From NCBI RefSeq assembly GCF_010731655.1, contig NZ_AP022619.1, positions 124,001 through 188,000 of the forward strand: 64,000 bases of DNA. Reading direction: 5' to 3'. The notes beneath the pieces were generated by a model. The model was not told the origin of the DNA. It made no database searches and was given only the letters and a program-made list of their open reading frames with translations. Source of the DNA: Mycobacterium paraseoulense (GTDB lineage: Bacteria > Actinomycetota > Actinomycetes > Mycobacteriales > Mycobacteriaceae). Position 1 is the stretch's first letter. Every line of letters starts with the position of its first letter. The position numbers and the translations under genes were made by a program. Positions 43,433 through 52,004 of the stretch are shown one piece after another.

Positions 43433-44165
43433 GGACGTACCGTACGCACCTCGCCTGGTGGCCGGCGGCTGGGTGGTGGCCGGCTGGGCGGCCCTCGGCT
43501 ATGGCGTTTATCTGACGGTGCTGGCGCTTGGCTCGCCGCCGGGGACCGAGTTGACCGGGCACTGGGTGCTGCAGCCGCTGTTCAAGGCGTCGATGGCGTT
43601 GTTGCTGACGGCCGCGGCCGTGGGCCACGCCATCGTGCGCGAGCGGCGGTGGCTGATGCCGGCGCTGCTGCTGTCGGCCGTGGGCGACTGGGCGCTGGCG
43701 ATCCCGTGGTGGACGCAGTCCTTCGTCGTGGGCCTGGCAGCATTCCTGTTGGCGCACTTGTGTTTCCTGGGCGCACTGCTGCCCTTGGCGGCCAGGCGCC
43801 CGTCGAAGCCGCGCATCGCCGCGGTGGTCGCCATGTGCGTGGCCACCGCGGGGCTGCTGGCCTGGTTCTGGCCGCACCTGAACAAGCTGGCCATTCCGGT
43901 GACGGCCTACATCGTGGTGCTGACCGCGATGGTGTGTGCGGCCCTGGTGGCGCGGCTGCCGACCATCTGGACGGCGGTGGGCGCGGTGTGTTTCGCGGCG
44001 TCCGATTCCCTGATCGCCATCGGCCGCTTCATCCTGGGCAACGAGGCGCTGGCCGTGCCGATCTGGTGGTCCTACGCCGCGGCGCTCATCCTGATGACGG
44101 CGGGGTTCTTCTTCGGTCGTGAGACACCGGCCGACGCCGGCGCCGCAGGTCCGGACGAGACCTGA
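43431..44165 (+). CDS. Lysoplasmalogenase-like (YhhN/TMEM86) membrane protein
   Basis: A 244-aa protein with about eight hydrophobic helices (for example [20 protein letters not shown] and [20 protein letters not shown]). The YhhN family signature is present: [16 protein letters not shown] with a conserved Asp and [12 protein letters not shown] with another Asp. Characterised members hydrolyse the vinyl ether of lysoplasmalogen; mycobacteria lack classical plasmalogens, so the real substrate is open. It is similar to Rv1401. ATG 43431 overlaps the lipI start codon on the other strand. Confidence 0.87.
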   Translation: MDVPYAPRLVAGGWVVAGWAALGYGVYLTVLALGSPPGTELTGHWVLQPLFKASMALLLTAAAVGHAIVRERRWLMPALLLSAVGDWALAIPWWTQSFVVGLAAFLLAHLCFLGALLPLAARRPSKPRIAAVVAMCVATAGLLAWFWPHLNKLAIPVTAYIVVLTAMVCAALVARLPTIWTAVGAVCFAASDSLIAIGRFILGNEALAVPIWWSYAAALILMTAGFFFGRETPADAGAAGPDET

Positions 44166-44225
44166 CCGTTCGGGGTCGGACGGCAAGGCATTGAGCAGCA
44201 GCATATTTCGCGGCCCGAGGACGCC

Positions 44226-46238
44226 GTGACGAGCAGCGCTCACACGGCCGTTCAGGTCGAACCCATCGCCAGGGTGCTGCCCATGCTCTCGGTGCCGCAC
44301 CTGGACCGCGAGTTCGACTACCTGGTGTCGGCCGAGCAGTCCGACGACGCTCAGCCGGGGGTGCGGGTGCGGGTGCGGTTTCACGGCCGACTGGTCGACG
44401 CGTTCGTGCTGGAGCGTCGCAACGACACCGACCACCCCGGCAAGCTCGGCTGGCTGGACCGGGTCGTGTCGCCCGAGCCGGTGCTGACCCCCGAGATCCG
44501 CCGGTTGGTCGACGCGGTGGCGGCGCGCTACGCCGGCACCCGGCCGGACGTGCTGCGCCTGGCGGTGCCGGCCCGGCATGCGCGGGTGGAGCGGGAACCG
44601 GCGACGGCGCACCGGATGCCGGTGCCCGCACCCGTCGACCCGGCGGCCTGGGCGTCCTACGGCAGGGGCGCCCAGTTCCTCGACGCCCTCGCCGAGTCGC
44701 GGGCCGCGCGGGCCGTGTGGCAGGCGCTGCCGGGGGAGTCGTGGGCGGATCGATTCGCCGAGGCGGCCGCGCAGACCATGCGCGCCGGGCGGGCGGTGCT
44801 GGCGGTCGTGCCCGACCAGCGCGACCTGGACACGCTGTGGCGGGCGGCGATCGCGCGCATCGACGAGAGCGGCGTGGTGGCGCTCTCGGCCGGGCTGGGG
44901 CCGGCCGCCCGTTACCGGCGGTGGCTGGCGGCGCTGCGCGGTCAGGCGCGGCTGGTGATCGGCACTCGCAGTGCGGTTTTCGTGCCGCTGAGCGACCTGG
45001 GCCTGGTCATGGTGTGGGCCGACGCCGACGACAGCCTGTCGGAGCCGCGGGCGCCGTACCCGCACGCGCGCGAGGTGGCGATGCTGCGCGCGCACCAGGC
45101 GCGGTGCGCGGCGCTGATCGGCGGCTACGCCCGCACCGCCGAAGCGCAGGCGTTGGTGCGCAGCGGATGGGCGCACGACGTCGTCGCCGCCCGGGCGGTG
45201 GTGCGCGCCCGGACGCCGCGGGTGGTCGCGCTCGACGACACGGGCTACGCCGACGAACGCGACCCCGCCGCGCGCACCGCGCGAATCCCGTCCATCGCGC
45301 TGCGCGCGGCCCGCTCGTCGCTGCAGGCGGGTGCGCCGGTGCTGGTGCAGGTGCCGCGGCGCGGGTACGTCCCGTCGCTGGCCTGCGCGCGCTGCCGCGC
45401 CATCGCGAGGTGCCGGCACTGCACCGGGCCCCTGTCGTTGGCCGAGTCGCCGCGGGAGGGCGGCCCCGCGCTGGTCTGCCGGTGGTGCGGGCGAATCGAC
45501 CCGAACCGGCGCTGCGCGCGCTGCGGGTCGGACGCGGTGCGCGCCGTGGTCGTCGGGGCGCGGCGCACCGCCGAGGAACTCGGGCGCGCTTTTCCCGGTA
45601 CCGCCGTGATCACCTCGTCCGGGGACGGCGTCGTGCCGGAGGTCGCCGCCGCACCGGCGCTGGTGGTGGCCACTCCGGGGGCGGAGCCCGCCGCGTCCGG
45701 CGGCTACGGGGCAGCGCTGTTGCTGGACACCTGGGCGCTGTTGGGCCGGCAGGACCTGCGCGCCGCCGAGGACGCGCTGTGGCGCTGGATGAGCGCCGCG
45801 GCGTTGGTGCGCGCCCGCGGCGACGGCGGGGTGGTGCTGGCGGTGGCCGAGTCATCCATTCCGACAGTCCAATCGCTGATCCGCTGGGATCCGGTGGGTC
45901 ACGCCGACGCCGATCTGGCGGCCCGGGCCGAACTGGGCCTGCCCCCGAGCGTGCACATGGCGGCGCTGGACGGCGCGGCCGAGGCGGTGGCGGCGCTGCT
46001 CGAGGAGGCCGGGTTGCCCGAGGGGGCCGACGTGCTGGGGCCGGTGGATTTGCCGGCGGGCGTGCGTCGGCCGCCGGGAACGCCGGCCGGTGTGCCGGTG
46101 ACCAGAATGCTGGTGCGGGCCCACCGCGAGCAGGGTCTGGCGCTGGCCGCGGCGCTGCGGCGCGGCGTGAGCGTGCTGTCCGCCCGCCAATCCAAGGAGC
46201 CGGTCCGCGTGCAGATCGATCCACTGCACATCGGGTGA
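44226..46238 (+). CDS. priA: Probable replication restart protein PriA (actinobacterial form without active helicase)
   Basis: A 670-aa PriA-like protein. The N-terminal 3'-DNA-binding domain shows VPHLDREFDYLVSAEQ. The central region has lost a recognisable Walker A: the stretch before MVWADADDSL carries no GKT, and DADD stands where a DEAH box would be. The zinc-binding region is intact with about eight Cys in CARCRAIARCRHC and CRWCGRIDPNRRCARCG. The C-terminal domain is VHMAALDGAAEAVAALLEE. Loss of ATPase motifs is typical of mycobacterial PriA, so it is a family trait rather than a local defect. GTG 44226. Confidence 0.93.
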   Translation: MTSSAHTAVQVEPIARVLPMLSVPHLDREFDYLVSAEQSDDAQPGVRVRVRFHGRLVDAFVLERRNDTDHPGKLGWLDRVVSPEPVLTPEIRRLVDAVAARYAGTRPDVLRLAVPARHARVEREPATAHRMPVPAPVDPAAWASYGRGAQFLDALAESRAARAVWQALPGESWADRFAEAAAQTMRAGRAVLAVVPDQRDLDTLWRAAIARIDESGVVALSAGLGPAARYRRWLAALRGQARLVIGTRSAVFVPLSDLGLVMVWADADDSLSEPRAPYPHAREVAMLRAHQARCAALIGGYARTAEAQALVRSGWAHDVVAARAVVRARTPRVVALDDTGYADERDPAARTARIPSIALRAARSSLQAGAPVLVQVPRRGYVPSLACARCRAIARCRHCTGPLSLAESPREGGPALVCRWCGRIDPNRRCARCGSDAVRAVVVGARRTAEELGRAFPGTAVITSSGDGVVPEVAAAPALVVATPGAEPAASGGYGAALLLDTWALLGRQDLRAAEDALWRWMSAAALVRARGDGGVVLAVAESSIPTVQSLIRWDPVGHADADLAARAELGLPPSVHMAALDGAAEAVAALLEEAGLPEGADVLGPVDLPAGVRRPPGTPAGVPVTRMLVRAHREQGLALAAALRRGVSVLSARQSKEPVRVQIDPLHIG

Positions 46239-46263
46239 CCTCGCCAAGTTCCTGCTCGAGGGG

Positions 46264-46285
46264 ATAGTATGCGTCGGAAATAGTT
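46264..46285. promoter_or_regulatory. Operator-like motif upstream of the MarR gene
   Basis: This 22-mer (ATAGTATGCGTCGGAAATAG then TT) matches the one at 47771-47792 in 19 of 22 positions. Overlapping it, GAAATAGT and ACTACTTC form an inverted repeat with one mismatch around a 5-nt spacer. It is about 85 bp before the MarR start and is the likely site of MarR autoregulation. Confidence 0.6.
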
Positions 46286-46367
46286 CCTGACTACTTCAGT
46301 GGAATGTTGTTACACCCCCTGTTCTTTAGCCGCCGATAGGCCGGGAATGATCCGGAGAAGGGCCGAC

Positions 46368-46856
46368 ATGGCAGCGGACAACGCGACGACGGCGGACGAG
46401 TCGCTGGATGTGATCACCGATGCTTTGCTGACGGCTTCCCGCTTGCTGGTTGCCATCTCGGCGCGCTCCATCGGTCAAGTGGACGAGACCATCACCATTC
46501 CGCAGTTCCGGACGCTGGTGATCCTGTCGAACCGGGGCCCGGTCAACCTGGCCACGCTGGCAGGCCTGCTCGGCGTGCAGCCATCGGCCACCGGCCGGAT
46601 GGTCGACCGGCTGGTCGCGGCCGGGCTGATCGACCGGCTGCCGCACCCGACCTCCCGGCGCGAGCTGTTGGCCGCGCTGACCAAGCGGGGGCGGGAGGTC
46701 GTTCGCCAGGTCACCTCCTACCGGCGCGCCGAAATCGCGACGATCGTGGAGAAGATGCCGCCGCCCGAGCGCCACGGGCTGGTGCGGGCACTGACCGCGT
46801 TCACCGCCGCCGGCGGCGAGCCGGACGTGCACATCGACGCCGACATCGATCTCTAG
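46368..46856 (+). CDS. MarR-family transcriptional regulator (Rv1404-like)
   Basis: A 162-aa dimeric winged-helix regulator. The recognition region is VNLATLAGLLGVQPSATGRM, followed by VDRLVAAGLIDRLPHPTSRR, in which the wing carries the conserved Arg. C-terminal dimerisation helices follow. ATG 46368 follows GGAGAAGG by 7 nt. Its end is 4 nt from the convergent methyltransferase gene. In M. tuberculosis, Rv1404 represses two methyltransferase genes, Rv1403c and Rv1405c; only the Rv1405c counterpart is here. The shared 22-bp motif supports the same circuit. Confidence 0.93.
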   Translation: MAADNATTADESLDVITDALLTASRLLVAISARSIGQVDETITIPQFRTLVILSNRGPVNLATLAGLLGVQPSATGRMVDRLVAAGLIDRLPHPTSRRELLAALTKRGREVVRQVTSYRRAEIATIVEKMPPPERHGLVRALTAFTAAGGEPDVHIDADIDL

Positions 46857-46860
46857 CCGG

Positions 46861-47673
46861 TCAGCGCTTCTCGGCGGTCACCAGCAGGTACTCCCAGTTC
46901 ATCGTCCCGTTGGTGAGGTATTGCTGCGCGAGTTCGACGAGCTGGGCGTCCAGCTCGGCGGCCAGCACGCGGTTGTGGCCGATGTTCGCGTACGCCTCGA
47001 TCGTCGGGCCGTAGTGGTTCTTGAAGTAGGTGTGCACCGCTTCGGCGCTGTCGAACCGGTTCACTTCGAGCATTCCCCGCACCGCGGTCACCCGGCCGAT
47101 CCGCTCGCCGAGCAGCCCGCTGACATAGCCCTCCCGTCCCCACAGCGCGGCCGGCGGCACCGCCTGCGACAGGCTGGGCCGGTAGGGCCGGATCGTGGTG
47201 AGCATCCGGCCGAAAAACCCGTTCGGGGTCCAGCTGATCACGCCGATCGTTCCGCCCGGCCGGCAGACCCGGACCAGTTCGTCGGCGGCCCGCTGCTGGT
47301 CCGGCGCGAACTGCACGCCGATCGCGGAGAGGACGACGTCGAACTCGCCGTCGCCGAACGGCAGCGCGTGCGCATTGGCTTCCCGGTAGTCGATCGTCAG
47401 GCCTTGTGCCGCCGCCCGGGCCCGCGATCGCTGCAGCAGCTCGGGGGTCAGGTCGCTGGACACGACCGTGGCGCCCGTCGCGGCGGCGGGAAGCGAGATG
47501 TTGCCCGAGCCGGCCGCGACGTCGAGCACCCGCACTCCCGGACCGAGGCCGGTGGCCTTGACCAGGACCGGGCCCAGCGGGGCCATCACTTCCTCTGCCA
47601 TCAGGGCGTAGTCGCCGAGCGCCCACACCGCGCGGTGGTTGGTGGCGTCGCTGATCGTGGTGTCGAGGGTCAT
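46861..47673 (-). CDS. Class I SAM-dependent methyltransferase (Rv1405c-like)
   Basis: A 270-aa UbiE/COQ5-like methyltransferase. Motif I is VLDVAAGSGNISLPAA at about residues 49-64. VVSSDLTPELLQRSR follows, then FDVVLSAIGVQFAPDQQRA, and VCRPGGTIGVISWTPNG as motif III. The substrate is unknown; the M. tuberculosis homologue is induced in vivo and controlled by the neighbouring MarR protein, as I recall. ATG 47673 has an ideal AAGGAGGT Shine-Dalgarno 5 nt upstream. It is divergent from fmt. Confidence 0.92.
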   Translation of the reverse strand: MTLDTTISDATNHRAVWALGDYALMAEEVMAPLGPVLVKATGLGPGVRVLDVAAGSGNISLPAAATGATVVSSDLTPELLQRSRARAAAQGLTIDYREANAHALPFGDGEFDVVLSAIGVQFAPDQQRAADELVRVCRPGGTIGVISWTPNGFFGRMLTTIRPYRPSLSQAVPPAALWGREGYVSGLLGERIGRVTAVRGMLEVNRFDSAEAVHTYFKNHYGPTIEAYANIGHNRVLAAELDAQLVELAQQYLTNGTMNWEYLLVTAEKR

Positions 47674-47770
47674 CGGACCTCCTTGAAGGGGTGAGGAAAG
47701 GGCTGCCCACTCGACCTCGTTGTCACCAGCACGGCAGGGAGGTCACCGCATCAGACAATGACCAATAGCA

Positions 47771-47792
47771 ATAGTATGCATCAGAAATAGTA
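47771..47792. promoter_or_regulatory. Second copy of the MarR-type operator motif, between the methyltransferase and fmt
   Basis: This 22-mer (ATAGTATGCATCAGAAATAG then TA) is 19/22 identical to 46264-46285. It lies 98 bp upstream of the methyltransferase ATG and 52 bp upstream of fmt. ATAGTA occurs at both ends as a direct repeat. Confidence 0.6.
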
Positions 47793-47832
47793 AACGTGCG
47801 CAACTTACGGTCGGGCGGCGTCCGTGTCTTCC

Positions 47833-47838
47833 TAGACT
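47833..47838 (+). promoter_or_regulatory. -10 box (TAGACT) of fmt, leaderless layout
   Basis: TAGACT lies 6 nt before GTG 47845; no Shine-Dalgarno is present. Confidence 0.55.
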
Positions 47839-47844
47839 GGGCCG

Positions 47845-48777
47845 GTGCGTCTTGTCTTCGCCGGCACCCCCGAACCCGCGCTGCCCGCGCTGCGTCGTCT
47901 CATCGACTCGCCCCGCCATGAGGTGATCGCCGTGCTGACGCGGCCCGACGCCGCCGTCGGCCGGCACGGCAAGCCGCAGCCTTCGCCGGTGGCGCGCGAG
48001 GCGCTCGACCGGGGCATCCCGCTGCTGCGGCCGGCGCGGCCGAACGCGCAAGAGTTCGTCGCCGAACTCGCGGAGCTGGCGCCGGACTGCTGCGCGGTCG
48101 TGGCCTACGGCGCGCTGCTGCGCGACGGCCTGCTCGCGGTTCCCCCGCACGGATGGATCAACCTGCACTTCTCGCTGCTTCCGGCGTGGCGCGGGGCGGC
48201 GCCGGTGCAGGCGGCCATCGCGGCGGGGGACACCATCACCGGGGCGACGACGTTCCGGATCGAGCCCAGCCTGGACTCCGGCCCCATCTACGGTGTCGTC
48301 ACCGAGACGATCCGGCCTACCGACACCGCCGGCGAATTGCTTGAGCGCCTGGCCGTTTCGGGTGCGGCCCTGCTGTCGACCACGCTGGACGGCATCGCCG
48401 ATCAGACGCTGACCCCCCGGCCGCAACCCGTCGAGGGCGTCAGCGTCGCGCCGAAGATCACCGTCGAGCAAGCCCGGGTGCGCTGGGACCTGCCGGCGCT
48501 GGTCGTGGAGCGGCGGATCCGCGCGGTCACGCCCAACCCGGGCGCCTGGACGATGATCGGCGACCTGCGCATCAAGCTCGGGCCGGTGCACATCGACCCG
48601 GACGCCCCGGAACCGTTGGCGCCCGGCGCAATTCACGTCGGCCGCAAGGGCGTGTGGATCGGGACGGGTTCGCAAGCCGTGCGCCTGGGCCAGATACAGC
48701 CCCCCGGAAAGAAACTCATGAATGCCGTCGACTGGGCGCGGGGCGCTCGACTCGACTCCCTGGCGCGCGCGACATGA
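47845..48777 (+). CDS. fmt: Methionyl-tRNA formyltransferase
   Basis: A 310-aa enzyme formylating initiator Met-tRNA with 10-formyl-THF. Visible are [17 protein letters not shown] at the N-terminus, [40 protein letters not shown] (the His/Asp/Ser region) and [17 protein letters not shown] with the catalytic Asp. A C-terminal tRNA-binding beta-barrel follows. The stop overlaps rsmB by 4 nt (ATGA). Confidence 0.97.
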   Translation: MRLVFAGTPEPALPALRRLIDSPRHEVIAVLTRPDAAVGRHGKPQPSPVAREALDRGIPLLRPARPNAQEFVAELAELAPDCCAVVAYGALLRDGLLAVPPHGWINLHFSLLPAWRGAAPVQAAIAAGDTITGATTFRIEPSLDSGPIYGVVTETIRPTDTAGELLERLAVSGAALLSTTLDGIADQTLTPRPQPVEGVSVAPKITVEQARVRWDLPALVVERRIRAVTPNPGAWTMIGDLRIKLGPVHIDPDAPEPLAPGAIHVGRKGVWIGTGSQAVRLGQIQPPGKKLMNAVDWARGARLDSLARAT

Positions 48778-50162
48778 GCCCGCCCCGGCCACCGGACCGC
48801 GGGCGCGCCAGGCGGCGCCGGCCGCTCGATCCCGCGCGCGCCGCCGCGTTCGGCGTGCTGCGGGCGGTCAGCGAGCGTGACGCGTACGCGAACCTGGCGC
48901 TGCCCGCCCTGCTGCGCGACCGCGGGATCAGCGGCCGCGATGCCGCATTCGCCACCGAGCTGACCTACGGCGCCTGCCGGACCCGGGGCCTGCTCGACGC
49001 CGTCATCGGCGCGGCCGCGGGCCGCTCCCCGGAAACCATCGACCCGGTGCTGCTCGACCTGCTGCGGCTGGGCGCCTACCAGTTGCTGCGTACGCGGGTG
49101 GACACGTACGCCGCGGTGTCCACCACGGTGGAGCAGGCGGGGATCGAATTCGATTCGGCTCGAGCGGGTTTCGTCAACGGCGTGCTGCGAGCCGTCGCCG
49201 CCCGAGACGAGAAGTCCTGGGTCGAGGAGCTGGCGCCCGACAAGTCGCGGGATCCGGTCGGTCATGCCGCCTTCGTGCACGCGCACCCGCGCTGGATCGC
49301 GCAGGCCTTCGCCGACGCGCTGGGAGCCGACGCCGGTGAACTCGACGCGGTGCTGGCCAGCGACGACGAACGGCCGCAGGTGCACCTGGCGGCGCGGCCC
49401 GGCGTGCTGACCGCCGCGGAGCTGGCCGAGGCCGTGGGCGGCACGGTCGGCAGATATTCGCCCTATGCGGTGTACCTGCCGGGCGGCGACCCTGGGCGGC
49501 TGGCACCGGTGCGCGACGGCGCCGCGCTGGTCCAGGACGAGGGCAGCCAGCTGGTGGCCCGCGCGCTGACGCTGGCGCCGGTCGACGACGACGCCGGCCA
49601 GTGGCTGGACCTGTGCGCCGGACCGGGTGGCAAGACCGCGCTGCTGGCCGCGCTGGGCGTGGGAGCCGGGGCCCGCGTCACGGCGGTGGAGCCGGCGACC
49701 CGCCGCGCCGACCTGGTGGCCGAGAACACCCGGGGGCTCCCGGTCGAGGTGTTGCGGGTCGACGGGCGGCAGACCGGACTCGAGCCGACCTTCGACCGGG
49801 TGCTGGTCGACGCGCCCTGCACGGGTCTGGGCGCGTTGCGGCGCCGGCCGGAGGCGCGCTGGCGGCGCCAGCCGTCGGACGTGCCGGTACTCGCGAAGCT
49901 GCAGCGCGAGCTGCTGGGCGCCGCGATCGCATTGACCAGACCCGGCGGTGTGGTGCTGTACGCGACCTGTTCGCCCCACCTCGCCGAGACCGTCGGGGTG
50001 GTCGCCGACGCGCTGCGCCGACACCCGGTGTGCGAGTTGGACACCCGGCCGCTGTTCGAGCCCGTCACCGGGCTGGGGGACGGGCCGCATGTCCAGCTGT
50101 GGCCGCACCGGCACGGCACCGACGCCATGTTCGCCGCCGCGCTGCGCCGCGAAGCGGGGTAG
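48774..50162 (+). CDS. rsmB: 16S rRNA (cytosine-C5)-methyltransferase RsmB/Fmu
   Basis: A 462-aa enzyme. The N-terminal NusB-like domain (residues 15-150) contains [20 protein letters not shown] and [13 protein letters not shown]. The SAM domain has [17 protein letters not shown], the Cys349 motif [19 protein letters not shown], and the Cys399 motif [11 protein letters not shown]; both Cys are used in catalysis and release. ATG 48774 overlaps fmt. The last codons (gene end 50133-50162) are part of a 56-bp tandem repeat that continues downstream. Confidence 0.96.
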   Translation: MSPPRPPDRGRARRRRPLDPARAAAFGVLRAVSERDAYANLALPALLRDRGISGRDAAFATELTYGACRTRGLLDAVIGAAAGRSPETIDPVLLDLLRLGAYQLLRTRVDTYAAVSTTVEQAGIEFDSARAGFVNGVLRAVAARDEKSWVEELAPDKSRDPVGHAAFVHAHPRWIAQAFADALGADAGELDAVLASDDERPQVHLAARPGVLTAAELAEAVGGTVGRYSPYAVYLPGGDPGRLAPVRDGAALVQDEGSQLVARALTLAPVDDDAGQWLDLCAGPGGKTALLAALGVGAGARVTAVEPATRRADLVAENTRGLPVEVLRVDGRQTGLEPTFDRVLVDAPCTGLGALRRRPEARWRRQPSDVPVLAKLQRELLGAAIALTRPGGVVLYATCSPHLAETVGVVADALRRHPVCELDTRPLFEPVTGLGDGPHVQLWPHRHGTDAMFAAALRREAG

Positions 50163-50262
50163 CGCGAAGGCGACCGAAGGACGGGGCCGCCGCCGCGCTG
50201 CGCCGCGAAGCGGGGTAGCGCGAGGCGACTTTGAGGCCTGGGCCGCCGCCGCGCTGCGCCGC
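50133..50262. repeat. 56-bp tandem repeat, 2.3 copies, spanning the rsmB stop codon
   Basis: A 35-bp core starting GCCGCCGCGCTGCGCCGCGA begins at 50133 and is exactly repeated at 50189; its first 18 bp recur at 50245, giving a constant 56-bp period. Copy 1 includes the last codons and TAG of rsmB. Each full copy can form a hairpin (CGCT-CCGC with GCGG-AGCG around GAA). The repeat fills the rsmB-rpe gap and ends in the rpe promoter. Confidence 0.85.
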
Positions 50263-50265
50263 AGA

Positions 50266-50271
50266 TAGTCT
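50266..50271 (+). promoter_or_regulatory. -10 box (TAGTCT) of rpe, leaderless layout
   Basis: TAGTCT lies 7 nt before ATG 50279 and immediately after the truncated third repeat copy. Confidence 0.5.
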
Positions 50272-50278
50272 GGCGCAC

Positions 50279-50968
50279 ATGCCTGGCATCACCGGTAGGC
50301 CGCTGATCGCGCCGTCCATCTTGTCCGCTGATTTCGCGCGGCTGGCCGACGAGGCGGCCGCGGTGCGCGGCGCCGACTGGTTGCACGTCGACGTGATGGA
50401 CAACCATTTCGTGCCCAACCTGACCATCGGCCTGCCGGTGGTCGAGAGCCTGCTGGCCGCCACCACGATCCCGATGGACTGCCATCTGATGATCGAGGAC
50501 CCCGACCGTTGGGCACCGCCATACGCCGAGGCCGGCGCCTACAACGTCACCTTCCACGCCGAGGCCACCGACAACCCGGTCGGGGTGGCCCGCGACATCC
50601 GCGCCGCGGGCGCCAAGGCGGGGATCAGCGTCAAGCCCGGAACCCCCCTGGAGCCGTACCTGGAGATCCTCCCGCAGTTCGACACCCTGCTCATCATGTC
50701 GGTCGAACCCGGCTTCGGCGGCCAGAGTTTCATCCCCGAGGTGCTGAGCAAGGTCCGCACCGCGCGCAAGCTGATCGACGCGGGGGAGCTGACGATCCTG
50801 GTGGAGATCGACGGCGGCATCAACGACGACACCATCGAGCAGGCCGCCGAGGCCGGCGTCGACTGCTTCGTCGCCGGCTCGGCCGTCTATGGCGCCCAGG
50901 ACCCGGAGGCCGCCGTGGCGGCGCTGCGCAGGCAGGCCGCCGCCGCGTCGCCGCACCTGCGCCAATGA
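50279..50968 (+). CDS. rpe: Ribulose-phosphate 3-epimerase
   Basis: A 229-aa TIM-barrel epimerase interconverting ribulose 5-phosphate and xylulose 5-phosphate. Catalytic features are [16 protein letters not shown] (first Asp), [19 protein letters not shown] (His/Asp metal ligands), [32 protein letters not shown], and [14 protein letters not shown] with the second catalytic Asp. The stop overlaps ribD by 4 nt, so pentose-phosphate supply (ribulose 5-phosphate) is directly linked to riboflavin synthesis. Confidence 0.98.
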   Translation: MPGITGRPLIAPSILSADFARLADEAAAVRGADWLHVDVMDNHFVPNLTIGLPVVESLLAATTIPMDCHLMIEDPDRWAPPYAEAGAYNVTFHAEATDNPVGVARDIRAAGAKAGISVKPGTPLEPYLEILPQFDTLLIMSVEPGFGGQSFIPEVLSKVRTARKLIDAGELTILVEIDGGINDDTIEQAAEAGVDCFVAGSAVYGAQDPEAAVAALRRQAAAASPHLRQ

Positions 50969-51987
50969 GTCGGCCCGCCGACGGCCTCGACGCGGCCATG
51001 CGCCTGGCGATCGACCAGTCCAACCAGGTCAAGGGCACCACATATCCGAATCCGCCCGTGGGCGCGGTCATCCTGGACGCCGACGGCGTGGTCGTCGGCG
51101 TCGGCGGCACCGAACCGGCCGGTGGGGATCACGCCGAGGTGTTGGCGCTGCGGCGGGCCGGCGAGCTGGCGGTCGGCGGGACGGCGGTGGTCACGCTGGA
51201 GCCGTGCAACCACTACGGCAAAACCCCGCCGTGCGTGAACGCCCTGCTGGACGCGAAGGTGGGGGCCGTCGTCTACGGCGTCGCCGATCCGAACCCGGCG
51301 GCCGCCGGCGGCGCGGCGCGGCTGACCGAGGCGGGCGTGCGGGTGACGTCCGGGGTGCTCGCCGACGAAGTGGCCGGTGGGCCGTTGCGGGAGTGGCTGC
51401 ACAAGCAGCGGACCGGGCTGCCGCACCTGACCTGGAAATACGCCAGCAGCGTCGACGGCCGCAGCGCGGCCGCCGATGGCACCAGCCAATGGATTTCCAG
51501 CGAGGCCTCGCGGCTGGACCTGCACCGGCGGCGCGGTGCCGCCGACGCGATCGTGGTCGGCACCGGCACCGTGCTGGCCGACGATCCCGCGTTGACCGCC
51601 CGGTTGCCCGACGGCTCGCTGGCCGACCGGCAACCGTTGCGCGTGGTGGTGGGCATGCGCGAAATACCGCCGGAGGCAAAGGTTCTCAACGACGATTCGC
51701 GGACCATGGTGATTCGCACGCACGACCCGATGGAGGTGATCAAGGCGCTGTCGGACCGCACCGACGTCCTGCTGGAGGGCGGTCCCACCCTCGCCGGCGC
51801 CTTCCTGCGGGCGGGGGCGGTCAATCGCATCCTGGCCTACATCGCGCCGATGCTGCTGGGCGGTCCGGTCTCCGCGGTCGACGACGTCGGGGTGCCCACC
51901 ATCGCGCGGGCGTTGCGCTGGCACTTCGACGGCATCGGCCGGGTCGGGCCGGATCTGCTGCTCAGCCTGGTGCCGCGCCGCGAGTAG
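50965..51987 (+). CDS. ribD: Bifunctional riboflavin deaminase/reductase RibD
   Basis: A 340-aa enzyme (ribG in M. tuberculosis). The N-terminal cytidine-deaminase-like half has the zinc site in [14 protein letters not shown] and [13 protein letters not shown]. The C-terminal reductase half begins near [20 protein letters not shown] and contains [16 protein letters not shown] and [16 protein letters not shown]. It performs the second and third steps from GTP. ATG 50965 overlaps the rpe stop. It is convergent with the P55-type transporter. Confidence 0.97.
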   Translation: MSRPADGLDAAMRLAIDQSNQVKGTTYPNPPVGAVILDADGVVVGVGGTEPAGGDHAEVLALRRAGELAVGGTAVVTLEPCNHYGKTPPCVNALLDAKVGAVVYGVADPNPAAAGGAARLTEAGVRVTSGVLADEVAGGPLREWLHKQRTGLPHLTWKYASSVDGRSAAADGTSQWISSEASRLDLHRRRGAADAIVVGTGTVLADDPALTARLPDGSLADRQPLRVVVGMREIPPEAKVLNDDSRTMVIRTHDPMEVIKALSDRTDVLLEGGPTLAGAFLRAGAVNRILAYIAPMLLGGPVSAVDDVGVPTIARALRWHFDGIGRVGPDLLLSLVPRRE

Positions 51988-52004
51988 CAGCGCCTAGCGC
52001 TGCT
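51986..52004. terminator. Hairpin between ribD and the convergent P55-type transporter gene
   Basis: AGCAGCGC (51986-51993) and GCGCTGCT (51997-52004) form a perfect 8-bp stem with loop CTA. The loop is the TAG stop of the minus gene, and the left stem begins in the ribD stop. No U-tract; probable bidirectional terminator. Confidence 0.55.

Noticed and set aside
44226..46238. PriA as a pseudogene because the helicase Walker A is missing
   Set aside because: Loss of ATPase motifs is characteristic of actinobacterial PriA; the frame and the zinc-binding cysteines are intact.
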